A DNA stretch of 64,000 nt from positions 427,500-491,499 of the forward strand of contig MNCI01004738.1 in the NCBI GenBank assembly GCA_015680685.1, given 5' to 3'. The stretch comes from Gnetum montanum. Lineage: Eukaryota > Streptophyta > Gnetopsida > Gnetales > Gnetaceae. The notes under the pieces are model-generated. The model saw only the letters and a list, made by a program, of their open reading frames with translations, was not told the origin of the DNA and did not search any database. The translations under genes were made by a program, and so were the position numbers. This document shows positions 47,110 to 59,049 of this stretch, one piece after another. Numbering within the stretch: position 1 is the first letter of the stretch; every line of letters starts with the position of its first letter.

Positions 47110-48500
47110 CAAAAGATGGACTACCATGCTCAAACTTTATAATGACAAATATCAAACATACTCAAGGCTCTCTAACTTCATAAATAAAATCTAGGGATGG
47201 AAGCAACGAACACATAAATCCTTTGATGTAACAATGAACAAATACTATTCTTTTTTGCATAGATACCTAGGCCATGGATTCTTGCAAAGAAAATAACTTA
47301 GGCACATTGTCGATGGGTTAATGAATAAAACCAAAGAAACCCTTGGGGTTCATGCCCAAGGAAGACTGTCAAAAATGACTGTCCATCAAATTCAAAGATT
47401 AATAGACCAAGTGGCAAAAGAGAAAGGTAAGTTGAAAAAGAGAGAATTAATTGAAGAGTATAATTGAGATCCATCAATTAGAAAATGGGATTTATGAATG
47501 TACGATAAGAAAGAAGAAGCAATCTTAGAAGATGTGATTCAAAATAAAAATCTACCAATTTAGAAATCTATCAACAATATAGCAACAAAGGTAGAGAAGA
47601 TGTAGGACTTAGTGGATAAGAAGTTCACTACAACCTTGAAGATCATAGAAGAAAGAATTAAATAAGCACTCAATAAAGACAAAGATAAGAAAAAGAGAAG
47701 AGACTATGGACGAGAAGGTTATAAGCATAAAGGAAAAGTTTCTTCAGTTGAGGAGTGTAATGACTCTAGTTTAGAAGATGAGGAAGGATGTAAGGTGTGC
47801 CAATATGAACATCCTAAGGGATGTTGCCTTGGAATGATCCACTTGCAAGAGCCTAGGGCATATGCACTCAATCCAAGATATGTTAAAAAGTAGATGCCAA
47901 GATGGTTACGGTACCCTAAAGGTAATCTTCGACAGTTCTTCCAGCTAACTTATTGTCCAAGTGGAGCCTACCCTCAACTACAACAGCAATACTAGTAGTT
48001 ATGGCAACAACCACAAGCATGGACAATGCCACTGCCAAGGCAACAGTATCTATATAGACAACTAGATCCTTATAGATATTATGTACAATGTCCAATCTCT
48101 TTGAGAAATGATTTAGTTCATACTTCTTCATAGTATTATCCACCTAAGTATTACAGACCTAATACTCCATGGGGGATTCCAATCTATATGTACATGAACT
48201 AGCAACTAGTCCATGAAGTCAACCTTCTAATCCTTTGCCACTAGTGCCACCACCAGTAATGTAAAGGAAGCTATTATCACAACCACAGCAAAAGAATGCA
48301 ACAAAGATAGTAAACACGTAGGAGAAGAGAGTCATGAATGAACCTTGATCCAAGAAACATCAATTCTTCCAAATAAGTTCAAAAAGATTTTAAAGGATAG
48401 GGACTCCATCCACTTCAACCCCATCTACACACACCCCAAGGAACACTAAGATTTCATCTTCTACTAATCAAAACTTAACTAATGTCATGCTTACCCTAAC
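47110..48500 (+). pseudogene. gag of element I, C-terminal piece
   Basis: Resumes with RWTTMLKLYNDKYQTYSRLSNF and a Lys/Glu-rich helical region, then the zinc knuckle CKVCQYEHPKGCC (near 47790-47830, CX2CX3HX3C) shared with D, and a Gln/Tyr/Pro-rich tail. Stops are mostly TAG where Gln would fit. Confidence 0.7.
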
Positions 48501-48639
48501 TGTTACATATTAGATATAAATAAGAGCACTTTCCTAGAAAAGAAAAGATCCAAGAAGTCCCTTGATGTATCTCTAAATAGCATGTCACAAATCATGCAAG
48601 GCTCTACTTGACTCTAGGTTAGAAGTAAACCTAATTTAA

Positions 48640-48990
48640 CAAGACATGTACAAGGCTTGGAATATTTCACCACTAAAGAAGAGTAATATCCAATTAGATC
48701 TTGTGGATTAGTCAATCACAGTCCTACTAAGATAGGTAGATTATGTCATCACTATCATTAGTAGCAAGTCCTATCCTATTGATTTCTTAGTCATTCGTGT
48801 GGGAAAAAAGAAGGAAGAGTTCCCTATCATCATGGGAAGAGCTTGGCTTAGCATTGTGGATGCTAACCTTGAAATCAAAGATTTGTCCTTGAAGATTTCC
48901 AAGGAGGATGAAGCTAGAATTATTCAATGATGTAGAGTTCCATGTATCACATATAATGATAATGGGTGTAGTTATGTGAAGAAAGTGACA
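48640..48990 (+). pseudogene. Aspartic protease of element I
   Basis: SYPIDFLVIRVGKKKEEFPI, IIMGRAWLSIVDANLEI and LKISKED align with the protease C-terminal half of D. The DLGAS active-site region upstream is not readable. Confidence 0.6.
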
Positions 48991-49479
48991 TAGCATGTAG
49001 TAGATGTGTTAAACAAATGTGTGTGCAAAAATGTCTATATGCAACAACCACTAAACAAAAACGTAACTAGTGGTTGGTCACTAATGCAAAAAAAAAATCT
49101 AAAATATAAATGGAACCAAGTCATCAAATTATAAGCACTTATGTTAAGGAAATAGGTAAGGTGGAATAGCTAAGAAGAAAACACCCCTCTACACATTCAT
49201 GCCAAGAAGAAGATATTGAATGGGGACAACTTGATATCTTAGATAAGTTTGAGTCAAAATTGTTAGAATTAAAAGCCCTACAAAATGTGTTAGAACATGC
49301 CTTTCTGAATAATAAAAAATTGATAATCATCAACACCAACTTGGATAAAGGATAGAAAAAAAAGTTATTAGAAGTCATGAATAAATGACCAATAACATTT
49401 GCATGGCCTTATGATGAGATAATAGGCATTGATCCATGAATTTTTCAACACCAAATATATACAGATCCAACTATCAAAC

Positions 49480-50130
49480 CACCCTACCAACCATAGAGAA
49501 AGCTTAATCCTAAGCTTAAAGAAGTAGTAAAAAAAGAGTTGGAAAAATTATTGAAAGTAGGGTTCATCTACGCCATTGCAGATAGTGAATGGATTGGCCC
49601 TTTTGTCATTATTTCAAAGAAAGGTGGTAAGTGGAGAGCATGTATTGATTTTCGGTTATTGAACTCTACAACATTCAAAGATCATTTTCCTTTACTATTT
49701 GTTGAGCAAGTCCTAGATACCATAGTAGGACATCAATACTATAGCTTTCTTGATGAATATAGTGGATATAACTAGATCTAAATTACACCTAAAGACCAAG
49801 GAAACACTACGTTCACCAGTTTGTGGAAACCATTTACCTACAAGCAAATGCCTTTCAGTCTATAAAATGCACCCGCTATCTTTCAAAGATTAATATTGAG
49901 AATCTTCAAAAAACAAATAGGTAAGGGCATAGAGGTATTGATGGATGATTTCTTAACTTATAGGCTAGACTTTACATAACCATTGGACCATTTAGAACAA
50001 GTATTAAAGAGATGCGTGGAAACCAATTTAAAGGTTAATTGGCAAAAAAGCCATCTAATGGTCCAAAATGGGATTCTTTTAGGACATAAAGTATCATAGA
50101 GATAAATAGAAGTTAACATAGAAAAGAAAA
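49480..50130 (+). pseudogene. Reverse transcriptase of element I
   Basis: Open part 49539-49775: VIISKKGGKWRACIDFRLLN, then FLDEYSGYN carrying the motif A Asp. Two stops stand where Gln is expected. Next come MPFSL, a stop, NAPAIFQRL (motif B), EVLMDDF (motif C, both Asp present) and LEQVLKRCVETNL (thumb). Confidence 0.82.
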
Positions 50131-50359
50131 GAGTCATTCAAAACATCACCTAGAGGCCACAAACTATTAAAGAAGTCTAATCATTTCTAGGCCATACAAG
50201 GTATTATAGAGGATTCATCAAAAATTTCTCCAAGAGAGTAAAATCGTTGGCAGACCTAACCAAAAAGAATGCACCATTCTAGTGGATAGAGCAATGTGAG
50301 AAGGCATTTAAGGCATTGAAACAAAAGTTAGTATAAACACCAATCCTTCGAGCTCTGAA

Positions 50360-50780
50360 TTGGTCCAAGCCCTTTCACATAATGATAGATGCTTCAAATT
50401 ATGCACTGGATGTAGTGCTAACATAGTTGGATGATCGAAAGAAATCATATTATATACACTATGCTAGTAGAAGCATTACTGGAGCACAACTTACTTATAC
50501 CACTATTGAATATACGATTATGGCTATGGTGTATGCACTAGAAAAATTTAGGCATTACGTGCTCAGGTATCCTATATATGTCTACATAGATCATAGTGCA
50601 ATCAAATTTCTAATGAATAAACCAATGGTAAGCCCTAGGGTAATTAGGTGGCCTGTAATTTTACAAGAGTTTGACATCACCATGATTGATAAGAAGGAAA
50701 TAGAAAATGTTATAGCAGAGCACTTGTTAAGGCTAAAATGGGAATCACCAAAACCAAAAGAGCTATTATCAAACTAATTC
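50360..50780 (+). pseudogene. RNase H of element I
   Basis: Mostly open (50427-50777). FHIMIDASNYALD (first Asp), TTIEYTIMAMVYALEKFRHY (catalytic Glu), YIDHSAIKFLMNKP (second Asp) and ENVIAEHLLRL, where most relatives have ADH. One TAG breaks it before 50427. Confidence 0.83.
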
Positions 50781-50989
50781 CCTAATGAAAACTTATTCAT
50801 AAAAATGACAATGGTTATTAACTCAATAGCGAAGTCATGAACTATTGATTACATGACCTACTTGACTACGTAAGAACTTCTTGTTGAGTGTAGTAGGAAA
50901 TAAAGAGAAAAGGTCCTCCATAAAGTAAAAACAATATAAGGAGATAAATGGAAAGCTTTACAAGATTTGTGTTGATGAATTGGTATGAT

Positions 50990-51760
50990 GGTGTGTTCCA
51001 AAAGATAATCAACAAAGGGTTCTATAAGATGCACATGAAGGACCATGTGGTCGTCACTATGTTGGGCATAAGATAGCACTTAAGCTAACAATGGTAGGCT
51101 ACTTCTGGCCTACCATATTTTGGGATGCACATAACTTCATCCAATCTTTTGAGACATGTCAATGTGATGAAGGAATAATAGTTAGAAATGAAGGACCACA
51201 ATAATAGATTCAACTATTAGAACTATTTGATATATGGGGAATTGATTTCATGGGACACATTACACCGATGTTGAATGGAAAAGCTTATATCATAGTGACT
51301 ATTGATTACTATACAAAGTGGGTAGAAACATCTATGGTTAAGGATTATACAACAAAGATAGCTGCTAAATTTTTCCAAAAAAAAGTGGTAAATAGATTTG
51401 GACTACTGAGAATGTTCATCTTAAATAATAAAACACAGTTCACGGGTGCTACAATTAAAAAAGCTCATGCAAAAACTTGGGGTTAATCATAAATTGACCA
51501 CATCATATCACATCCAAGCAAATGAGTAGGCTAAAGTAACTAATTGAGAAATTACAAGAATATTAACTAGAATAGTTAGTTGATTTAGGAAGGATTGGAG
51601 CACTATGTTAAATGATGCTCTATGGGCCTAGAGGACTACATGGAAACTCCCCATTGGATATTTGCCCTATGATTTAGTCCATGGTAAACTACCTACAATT
51701 CCAATCTAGGTAGAGCTATAAAGTCTAGCCACTGCTAGTAAACTAGACCTAGACTTGAGC
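50990..51760 (+). pseudogene. Integrase of element I, inactive
   Basis: GRHYVGHKIALKLTMVGYFWP, then WGIDFMGHITPMLNGKAYI (first catalytic Asp) and DYYTKWVE. The second Asp position reads ILNNKTQFTG, so Asp became Asn. Soon after, stops and shifts remove the Glu region. The open part is 51250-51486. Confidence 0.78.
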
Positions 51761-52738
51761 TTAGCCCAAAAAGAACAATTTATGAATATTAACCTTTTAG
51801 AGGAGAATAGGCTTGTAGCCCTCATGAGCAATGAAGTCTATAAAAAATACTCTAAGCATAGGCATGATGCATGAATATGCCAAGTATCAATCCAACGAAG
51901 CAATAAGGTTTTATAATATAATCCTAGCCATGTACCAAAAAAGGCTAAGTTCCAAACCCTATGGGAAGAACCATACATCATCCAGGAAACCTTTCCATCT
52001 AACGCCATGCAAATTTACCATCTAGCTAGCCCACATAAGCTTATTATAGTGAATATCCAACAAGCCAAGCCTTATTATGAAAATCTTGATTCCTCTATGA
52101 ACTCTATCCAACTCACTAAATAGTCTCAAACTCATTTAATCTTTTGGTTCATAGTTTTCAAAAATAGTTGTGGGGGTGCCCTATATGATCTGTAGACATC
52201 AAGCTAAATCTTTTTCCATTTCTTAGTACTTTTCATTTTCTTTGATAATCTTTTCATTCTTTTATACCTTTTTCATTTCTTAATTATTTGCTATTCTTTA
52301 ATATTTTTCAAATTCTTCCTTTGTTTTACCATTCTTCTACGATTTTTGTTATCTATTTTGTACATGTTTTTGTTGATTTTTCTAATACAAAACAAAAAAT
52401 AAAGTAAGATGTAGTCCCAATAAGGTGAAGATTGTCCTATATTATCAAATCATGAAGGATTGATTACATATATATTGAGACCACATCATCCATCCACTTA
52501 TTTCCAATAATAAGAGGTTCTTACTATGGCCATAATGATATTCTTTTCACAATAAAACTAAGAATATACTTGTGATCATTATGCTTGGATAGAAGAGTGA
52601 AGAACCAAGTGGGAATGAAAAGGGTGTGACATCAAGGGAACTTTTGGATTCTCTTAGATTACTATTGTGAGTTCTATCCTATTGATAAGAGTGTATTATT
52701 TTCTTAAGTTCTAACAAAAAATGGAAGTAATAGTACAA

Positions 52739-52895
52739 TAAGTGTTGCCTTACCATGGAACTAGAAAGATATGTTACCCATGCCTGAAGGTAGTTATCTG
52801 GTAAGGTTGACACAATAAAAATAAAATAAAAAGCACAAAATAAAATTTCTAGGGGTCCCACTAGAAAAACATGTTAACCATGCCTAAAGGTAGGT
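52739..52895 (+). other. Post-pol conserved block of element I, present twice
   Basis: TAAGTGTTGCCTTACCATGG and CTAGAAAGATATGTTACCCATG at 52739-52793 match the block of C, D and H. The core repeats as CTAGAAAAACATGTTAACCATG followed by CCTAAAGGTAGG at 52861-52895. It lies about 1 kb after the integrase and about 0.8 kb before the internal promoter. Confidence 0.6.
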
Positions 52896-53689
52896 GGCTT
52901 CTTGGAAATCTAAAGGAAAATAAAATGTGTGCTATTAATAAACTCCTTCCTTGAACTACATTGTCAAGTGGTAATGCTCCTTGCAATAATAATAGTCTTA
53001 TGGTTGTTAGTCTTCGGGATGATATAATGCAAGGTCACTAGATAAGTGGTTTGGACTTGGTTTGGATCTTAGATGGAAAGACTAATAATTACTTTAACAT
53101 ACATTACACACAAGGATTCATTATGCTTATGGTAAGACACCTCATGTCTTGATTTTCTATAATCCCTTCTACATTTCATTTCACCTCAATGGTATATTTA
53201 ATCAAAACTTTATGGTTTTATATAATATCGTGTTATTTTCCCAATCAGGTGACATTAACATGTGTCTTTTTCTAGACATCTATGTCTTAGATTCAACTCC
53301 TTGAGTGCCTACAGACACTTTTAGGCATGGTTATACAAGGGTACTAAGGGCTGAAGCCTACTTTGGGGAGGATCCATTTGTATAACTCTTGTATCTCATA
53401 CTTGATGAGTAATTCCACATCATCTTGTGCTTCCAAAAACTTAAACACTAAAAGAATACTTCCCATAAAATCTTATCATTCGTCCATATACTAAGAATTT
53501 GAATCCATCTAACATACACCCTCTAAACTTTCATTGCTTGAGATTCCTTCCTTATGAATTTTGAACATAAAATGTTTGAATTTTAAGCATTATATATGAT
53601 CCATAATCCTTTAGATAGTCTCTATATATTCCAAATCATCCAATTGACTCATTTCTTCCATCAAAATTGCTAAAAATTTTAAATTTTTC

Positions 53690-53790
53690 AAGGTTGACGT
53701 CATAGTTATGACATTGTATCACCTAAAACGTCAGAGCTATGATGTTGTATCAATGATGTCACATACATAAAAATAGTATATATAGGTGAG
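53690..53790 (+). promoter_or_regulatory. Internal promoter of ORF3 in element I
   Basis: TTGACGTCATAG (a palindromic TGACGTCA bZIP-type site), AACGTCAG and ATGATGTTGTATCAATGATG precede TATATATAGG (53777-53786). The LTRs of I have similar ATGATATTGTATC repeats before their CTATAAATA box. It sits 0.55 kb before the ORF3 ATG. Confidence 0.55.
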
Positions 53791-53938
53791 GTAGTTACAA
53801 AAATTTTTCATTCTACCATCTCAAAGCAAGATGAGCTTTTGCTATTTTTCTAAGCTCTAGCAAGCAAACTTCCCGATGCCATAACATCCTTATCGTAACT
53901 CCGATTTCAGAAATTCTTAAACCCTTTTGATCTTGGAG

Positions 53939-54326
53939 TGCTCAACTTAGTCATGAGGGTGTCCATTGCATGTAAATCTAAAGATTTGAGACAAAATTTC
54001 CTATGCCTAAAGGACATTATAAAGGGTACATATAGTAAAATAATAAGAACATTATAACTAACTAACCAAATTTTAGTTAAAGGACTTAATCAATCCTCTT
54101 AAGTAACCATATCAATCAAATAAAGGTATAATAAATGAGAAAATTGTAACTGTAGAAGGTCATAATAATTAGAAATATAATACTTAGAGGTTTCTTGTTG
54201 AAATTTTTCTAACCCTACAATCATGATAAGATAAGAACTTGATCAAACCAAGAGTATGAAAAAGATCATGAACTGTTAAAAAAAAATTTGAACACTGTGG
54301 TAATCCTAAATTCTTGATGATTACAA
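53939..54326 (+). other. Decayed 5'-UTR intron position before ORF3 of element I
   Basis: Aligned with D and H, the donor site reads GGAG/TGCTCAACTTAGTCATG (GT lost) and the acceptor GATTACAA/ATGG (AG changed to AA). The spacing is longer, about 388 bp. Both splice dinucleotides are mutated, so this copy could no longer splice here. Confidence 0.4.
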
Positions 54327-57067
54327 ATGGCCCCAAAGAGACCATCAACTAAAGGACCTTCATAGCTAGATAGCAAAAGACCAAGAAGAGACTATGGAAG
54401 AGGCCAAGAGGGAGAACAAACAACACAAGCTGAACATGTTAAGTAGGAGGCTCAATCATTCAACATTCATCAACAAACTCCCATCAAATAATTAGCACAA
54501 GTAGAGGTGGAAGTACCACCAACACCTGAATAATGATAGTGTCCCACATTGTCTATTGATTGTCTACATGTGATTTAAGAAAAGTCCATCATGTCCATGA
54601 TCATCATGGAACTAACCTTTCGCTCATTCATGGAGTTCATCCCAGAAGTTGTAAGAACACAACTCTAGGCCTCTCCACTATGGCCAACATTATCCAACAA
54701 TGTAGAATGGTACTTGGAAGAGGTTTATCAATTTTGAAAAAATAAGTAGGATGATGCAACAATGAAGATAGAAGGGGTCTCTATTTCCTACTTCATTGAG
54801 GCAATCACTAAGGCCTTGGACATTCCAAATGAAGGAGCCAATGTGGCACAAATCTCCACAAGGTCAGATATAGATGCTAAGAAATTATGGCTACAAAGAG
54901 CCTACAGTAAAGAAGATAAAGGTTATAATGAGATAACTGCTAAAGAAAATATTTATTTTAAAATTGGAACTTACCACCTATTCCCAACCAAGAGACTCAA
55001 CAAAATCTCCACACATGCAACCAAAGGAAGTGCGATCCAAATGGGTAAGTTCAATGTTAACACCGCACATCTAATCTTTCTAGAGATTCAAAGATGGTTT
55101 AAGGAGAACAAGGCAAGGAAACCAATACTATCATTCCCTTGCCTAATAAGGAAGCTATGTAAACAAGTAGGGCTTCTGGGCTACACTAACAATATCCCAA
55201 GGAAATTCCAAAATGTCTCTTATGTAGAAATCTCAAAACTAATGCTACCAAAGAAATATCAGTCGGAAAAGCCAGTGGACACTAAGGGAGCTTCAGGTTT
55301 AACCCCTACCAATAATATTCCAACTGTTGGGTAACAATAACAAGTAAAACACAACAACCAAACACCTGCTAGAGATAGACCAGAACAACAAGCTCCACCA
55401 GCTCCATAGGATTGTTGATCATCAATGACACATCTACTTCAAATCACAAATACAATTAGCTAGGGAGCAAGGGAGGTCTCTAATCTTTATAATGTTAGAG
55501 AAAGCTCTATAAGTTCCACAATTTCAATAGACCCTATGAGTGGGTAGGTGTCATTATAAGTAGGAAGAGATGAAGACTAGACACAACAAATTTTAAGAAA
55601 CATTACATTGTTCCAAGTCATGCAAGAAACTAGTGAAGGCATCATAGTAGTGGTTATGTAGCACCAAGATGTTGCAGGAGTAGCTGAAGTCATAACTAAT
55701 CATATAAAAGAGTCCTTCAATGTCCCTATTATGTCACCAATTGATATCTCTAGAGCTAAGAATGCTCAAATGCTAGTTGGTACCTCAATGACTCCTATCA
55801 AACATGAAGATGTCCTTGACAGACTACTACAAACCAGCCAAATCATGCAAAATCTATTTGATATTCCAAGTGATATCACTATAGTGCACTCTAACTTAAT
55901 TTCCATAAAAGAAAAGATAGTGATGGATGAAATAATGATAAGACACACCAAAAATTAAGTGCAAATATTGTAAGCAAAATTAATAGCTCTAAGATTAGAA
56001 GTAAAAGATCCTGCATGATTTGTTGCCTCACACTAGCTTGACCAATTTAAAACTAATCATGTAAGGTAATTGATTGTCTATAACATACATGTAGAGATGG
56101 AAAGAGACAAGGTGGTGTGAAATTTCTTAGTTTTTAAAGCACAAACATACACACATGTTAAAGCTCTCATAGCCTTGGAAGAGCAAAATAAGAAGCTCTC
56201 TATTGACAACACAAGGTTGATAGATGTAGAAAAGCTAGAAAAATGTTCTCAAGGAAAGTATTCATTAATTACAAGAACAACTCATTAGAGTAAACCAAGA
56301 CATGAGCAAATTAACTTGAGAAAATAGGATCCTATCAATGGAAGAAGTTCACACAATCCTACCAAAGTCAATCATTAAGATAAGCATGTGGAAAAATGAG
56401 ACCAAGAGACATGAGAAGCTTTAAAAAAATTGGAAATAAAGTAGCCATGTACAAGCAAATAAATGAGAAATAAATCCATATTAGCAATCCATCTTCAATA
56501 GTTTAATCCATGTCCACTAGGCCAAAATCAAAAACAAAGACCTACAAATGGGGGATCTTACAAAATACATGGGCTTAGAAAATCTTTAACATGCTAAATT
56601 AGCCATGTTAATAGTAGGATGGCCTTGGAATGAGCTTGAGTAATAGGTAGTAGTAGTGTATGCTGTATATGAGAAAGAGTTTGTTCATAGGAAAGATTCT
56701 TTGTAGAAATTACATGTCGCAAACTTAGAACTTGAAGTTGTGAAGGCTAGTTGCCAAGGGCAAAAAGACATAGTAGTGAATTTGGCACACCATATGTTTG
56801 ACTACCAGGAACTTAAAAAGCTAGAGCTTTTGAGAAATAACAGTGGTAGTTTGCAGCATGGTACGTAAAAGCTAACAAAATGTTTCCATAGTTGCCATGC
56901 CCATGGGACGTACCAACTTCATCAAACACTGTCCAATCAACATAGACGGTACATGATCCAAGGACAAAGGAAGAGAAGCTTCAGGTAGTCCTAAACCATT
57001 ATCAATTTCAAAAGCTTGATTACAAAGGGAAGAAGTTGATGGAAGAGCCTCCACCAACAAGAACTTA
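54327..57067 (+). pseudogene. Third ORF (ORF3) of element I
   Basis: Starts MAPKRPSTKGPS, a stop, LDSKRPRR: two basic clusters that look like a bipartite nuclear localisation signal. Further on WPTLSNNVEWYLEEVYQF aligns with WPITTSSGEWYMEETYVF of D. A 190-codon open stretch (54762-55334) holds ALDIPNEGANVAQISTRSD, LIFLEIQRWFKENK and LIRKLCKQVGLLGYTNN, the domain shared with D and H. The rest is Lys/Glu/Gln-rich, probably coiled coil, with many stops. This is the best preserved copy of the ORF3 core. No envelope-like hydrophobic segments. Function unknown. Confidence 0.72.
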
Positions 57068-57280
57068 AGGACTTAAGGGTACATTGAGCTACTTTAACTT
57101 CTTTTTTCTTTTGTTTATCTTGTCAATTATAAACTATGTCATTTTGTTGAAGCACCAATGTGGCATTTAAGAGTCATGTACATATTCACGTCAAGTCAAA
57201 TCTACCTCCCAATTCTGTAAGTGACTCTATCCTCATTTTGTTTCAACTCGAGAATAAATTTCCAATTAGTCATGGGGGTA

Positions 57281-58174
57281 TGATAAGTCCATTTTTTCCA
57301 CCATTATGATATCGTATCTACAATATCATATTAATGATATTGTAGCTATGATATCATAGCTCATCCTATGTCATCATTGATGCAATGTCTCTGGATCTGT
57401 GCAATCCTATAAATACCAACACTTGGGCATACAAATGACAACATTTGATTCGAACCCTTAGCTAGATTCTTGCCATTTGTTTTCATAGTTTTAGTAATAG
57501 AGTAAATGCCTACAGTGTTTGTTAAGCAATTGACCAACATGTTTATTTGAGTAAATTGTACTTGGACACAGTTTATATGTGGCAATAAAGATTGAAGCTA
57601 TTTCTCATCATTGCAGCATTCCTTAGTTTTCTTTATGCTTTACACAGAATAATTTTCTTGCTTTCCTAGTTAATCATTTACCTTTCAAGCACTTTATTTT
57701 CTATGTTTACTAATTAAGTAAAATGGATGCAATTGGTTTTGAGCACTAAGTGTAGTTATCTGGTAACCCAATAGTAGTATTGCTTGATTTGCTTAGTAGT
57801 AATTCCACTTGCAAATCCCAGTGATAATTACATGAGTCCAAGGCATGCATGGTAGAGTAGGATAAGATATCCATCACTCTAGGCTAAGATAGATTTTTGC
57901 TTTCATAGTTAACTAGACTTAGATTTTAATCTCATTCCAATTATGTTTACAACTAGGAGTATTAAGAGCCCTACAACATCAACCCATCATGTATCTTACT
58001 AAGAGTTAAACCATACACTTGCACTTTACTAACTCGAACTGGGAAGACAACAATCACGAACTTAACATCAATTACTAGCATAATTACATTGTTCATCTAT
58101 GGGTTATGATCTAGTCATGCGTAGACACTAGAAACTTGTATGGTAGAGTGTTGGGCTACCTCCACCACTCATCA
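57281..58174 (+). repeat. 3' LTR of element I
   Basis: 894 bp, TGATAAGTCC...CACTCATCA, preceded by the PPT ATGGGGGTA and followed by target copy TGCTC. Pairs with 44284-45150. Confidence 0.92.
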
Positions 58175-58179
58175 TGCTC

Positions 58180-58905
58180 CAATCCTTTCTATATTTGCTT
58201 CTTGTTTATGTTAGAATTCTAGTAATCTTCCTATTAGTAACCTTAGCTTGATTGTTAGTTTTGGGTGATAAGGGATTGTGAGTTTATGTTGCACCCCAAA
58301 GCATGCATAAGCTTCTAAAAAGTAGATTCTATAAAGTAAGTACCATTGTCGGAAATAAGTACTCTTGGCATACCAAACTTGTTTACCTCATTTTATTAAA
58401 CAAACCTTGCTATAGTGGAAGATGAATAGTCAACAATGGCTACAACTTTAGCCCATTTCATGTAGTAGTCAATAGCAATAATGATGTAAGCCTTCCCATT
58501 TGACATGGGACTAATAGATCCCATGAAGTTGATTTCCAAGAGGTAAAAGGGTTGTAGTGGTTAGATCCACTATTGAGGCCCTTCCATTTGTATAGTCATT
58601 CCTCCATCTCTTTGGTAGCATTCACACATATGAAAAAAAATGGTAAGCATCTCTAAAGATGATTAGCCAGCAATGCCCCATCATGAGAATCTTTATGGTC
58701 ATTCTCCTACCTGCATAATGGTCCCTTCAAGAATCTTCATGGACATCCTAGAGGACTCACAGTTGATCAACATTAGGCACACACCCTTGTACCAAGTCAT
58801 GGACACAAACCTTACAAAGGTTACCTTGGAATTTCATGTAGTGTTTAACTTGGTGAAGAAACTATTGTATCTTCTAGTTGTCCCATTCTGCTAGAGTCTT
58901 CTAAG
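58180..58905 (-). pseudogene. Integrase N-terminal and core part of element H
   Basis: Very degraded. In minus sense the zinc-domain and GIDFMGP-like region lie around 58500-58650 in broken frames, and PYHPKLTIK near 58270 corresponds to the YHPQTNGQ motif before the catalytic Glu. It is cut by element I at 58179 and continues at 44278. Confidence 0.55.
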
Positions 58906-59049
58906 TGAGAAGATAGGAGAGAAAATCATAATACCAATGGATACCGCTAGGTGTTTGAACATCAATGGATTTGACAAATAAAATTTCATCTAGAAATTAA
59001 TTAGATAAAGACTTCTAATTCTTCTTTCTATCTCATCATAATTGACATA

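Larger units (their letters stand above)
44284..58174 (+). mobile_element. Element I: full-length Athila-like retrotransposon nested in H
   Basis: 13.9 kb, plus: 5' LTR 44284-45150, PBS, leader, gag (with inserted scrap J), PR, RT, RNase H, INT, duplicated conserved block, internal promoter, ORF3, PPT (ATGGGGGTA, 57272-57280), 3' LTR 57281-58174. Flanked by TACTC/TGCTC. It interrupts the integrase of H. All frames are damaged. Confidence 0.92.
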
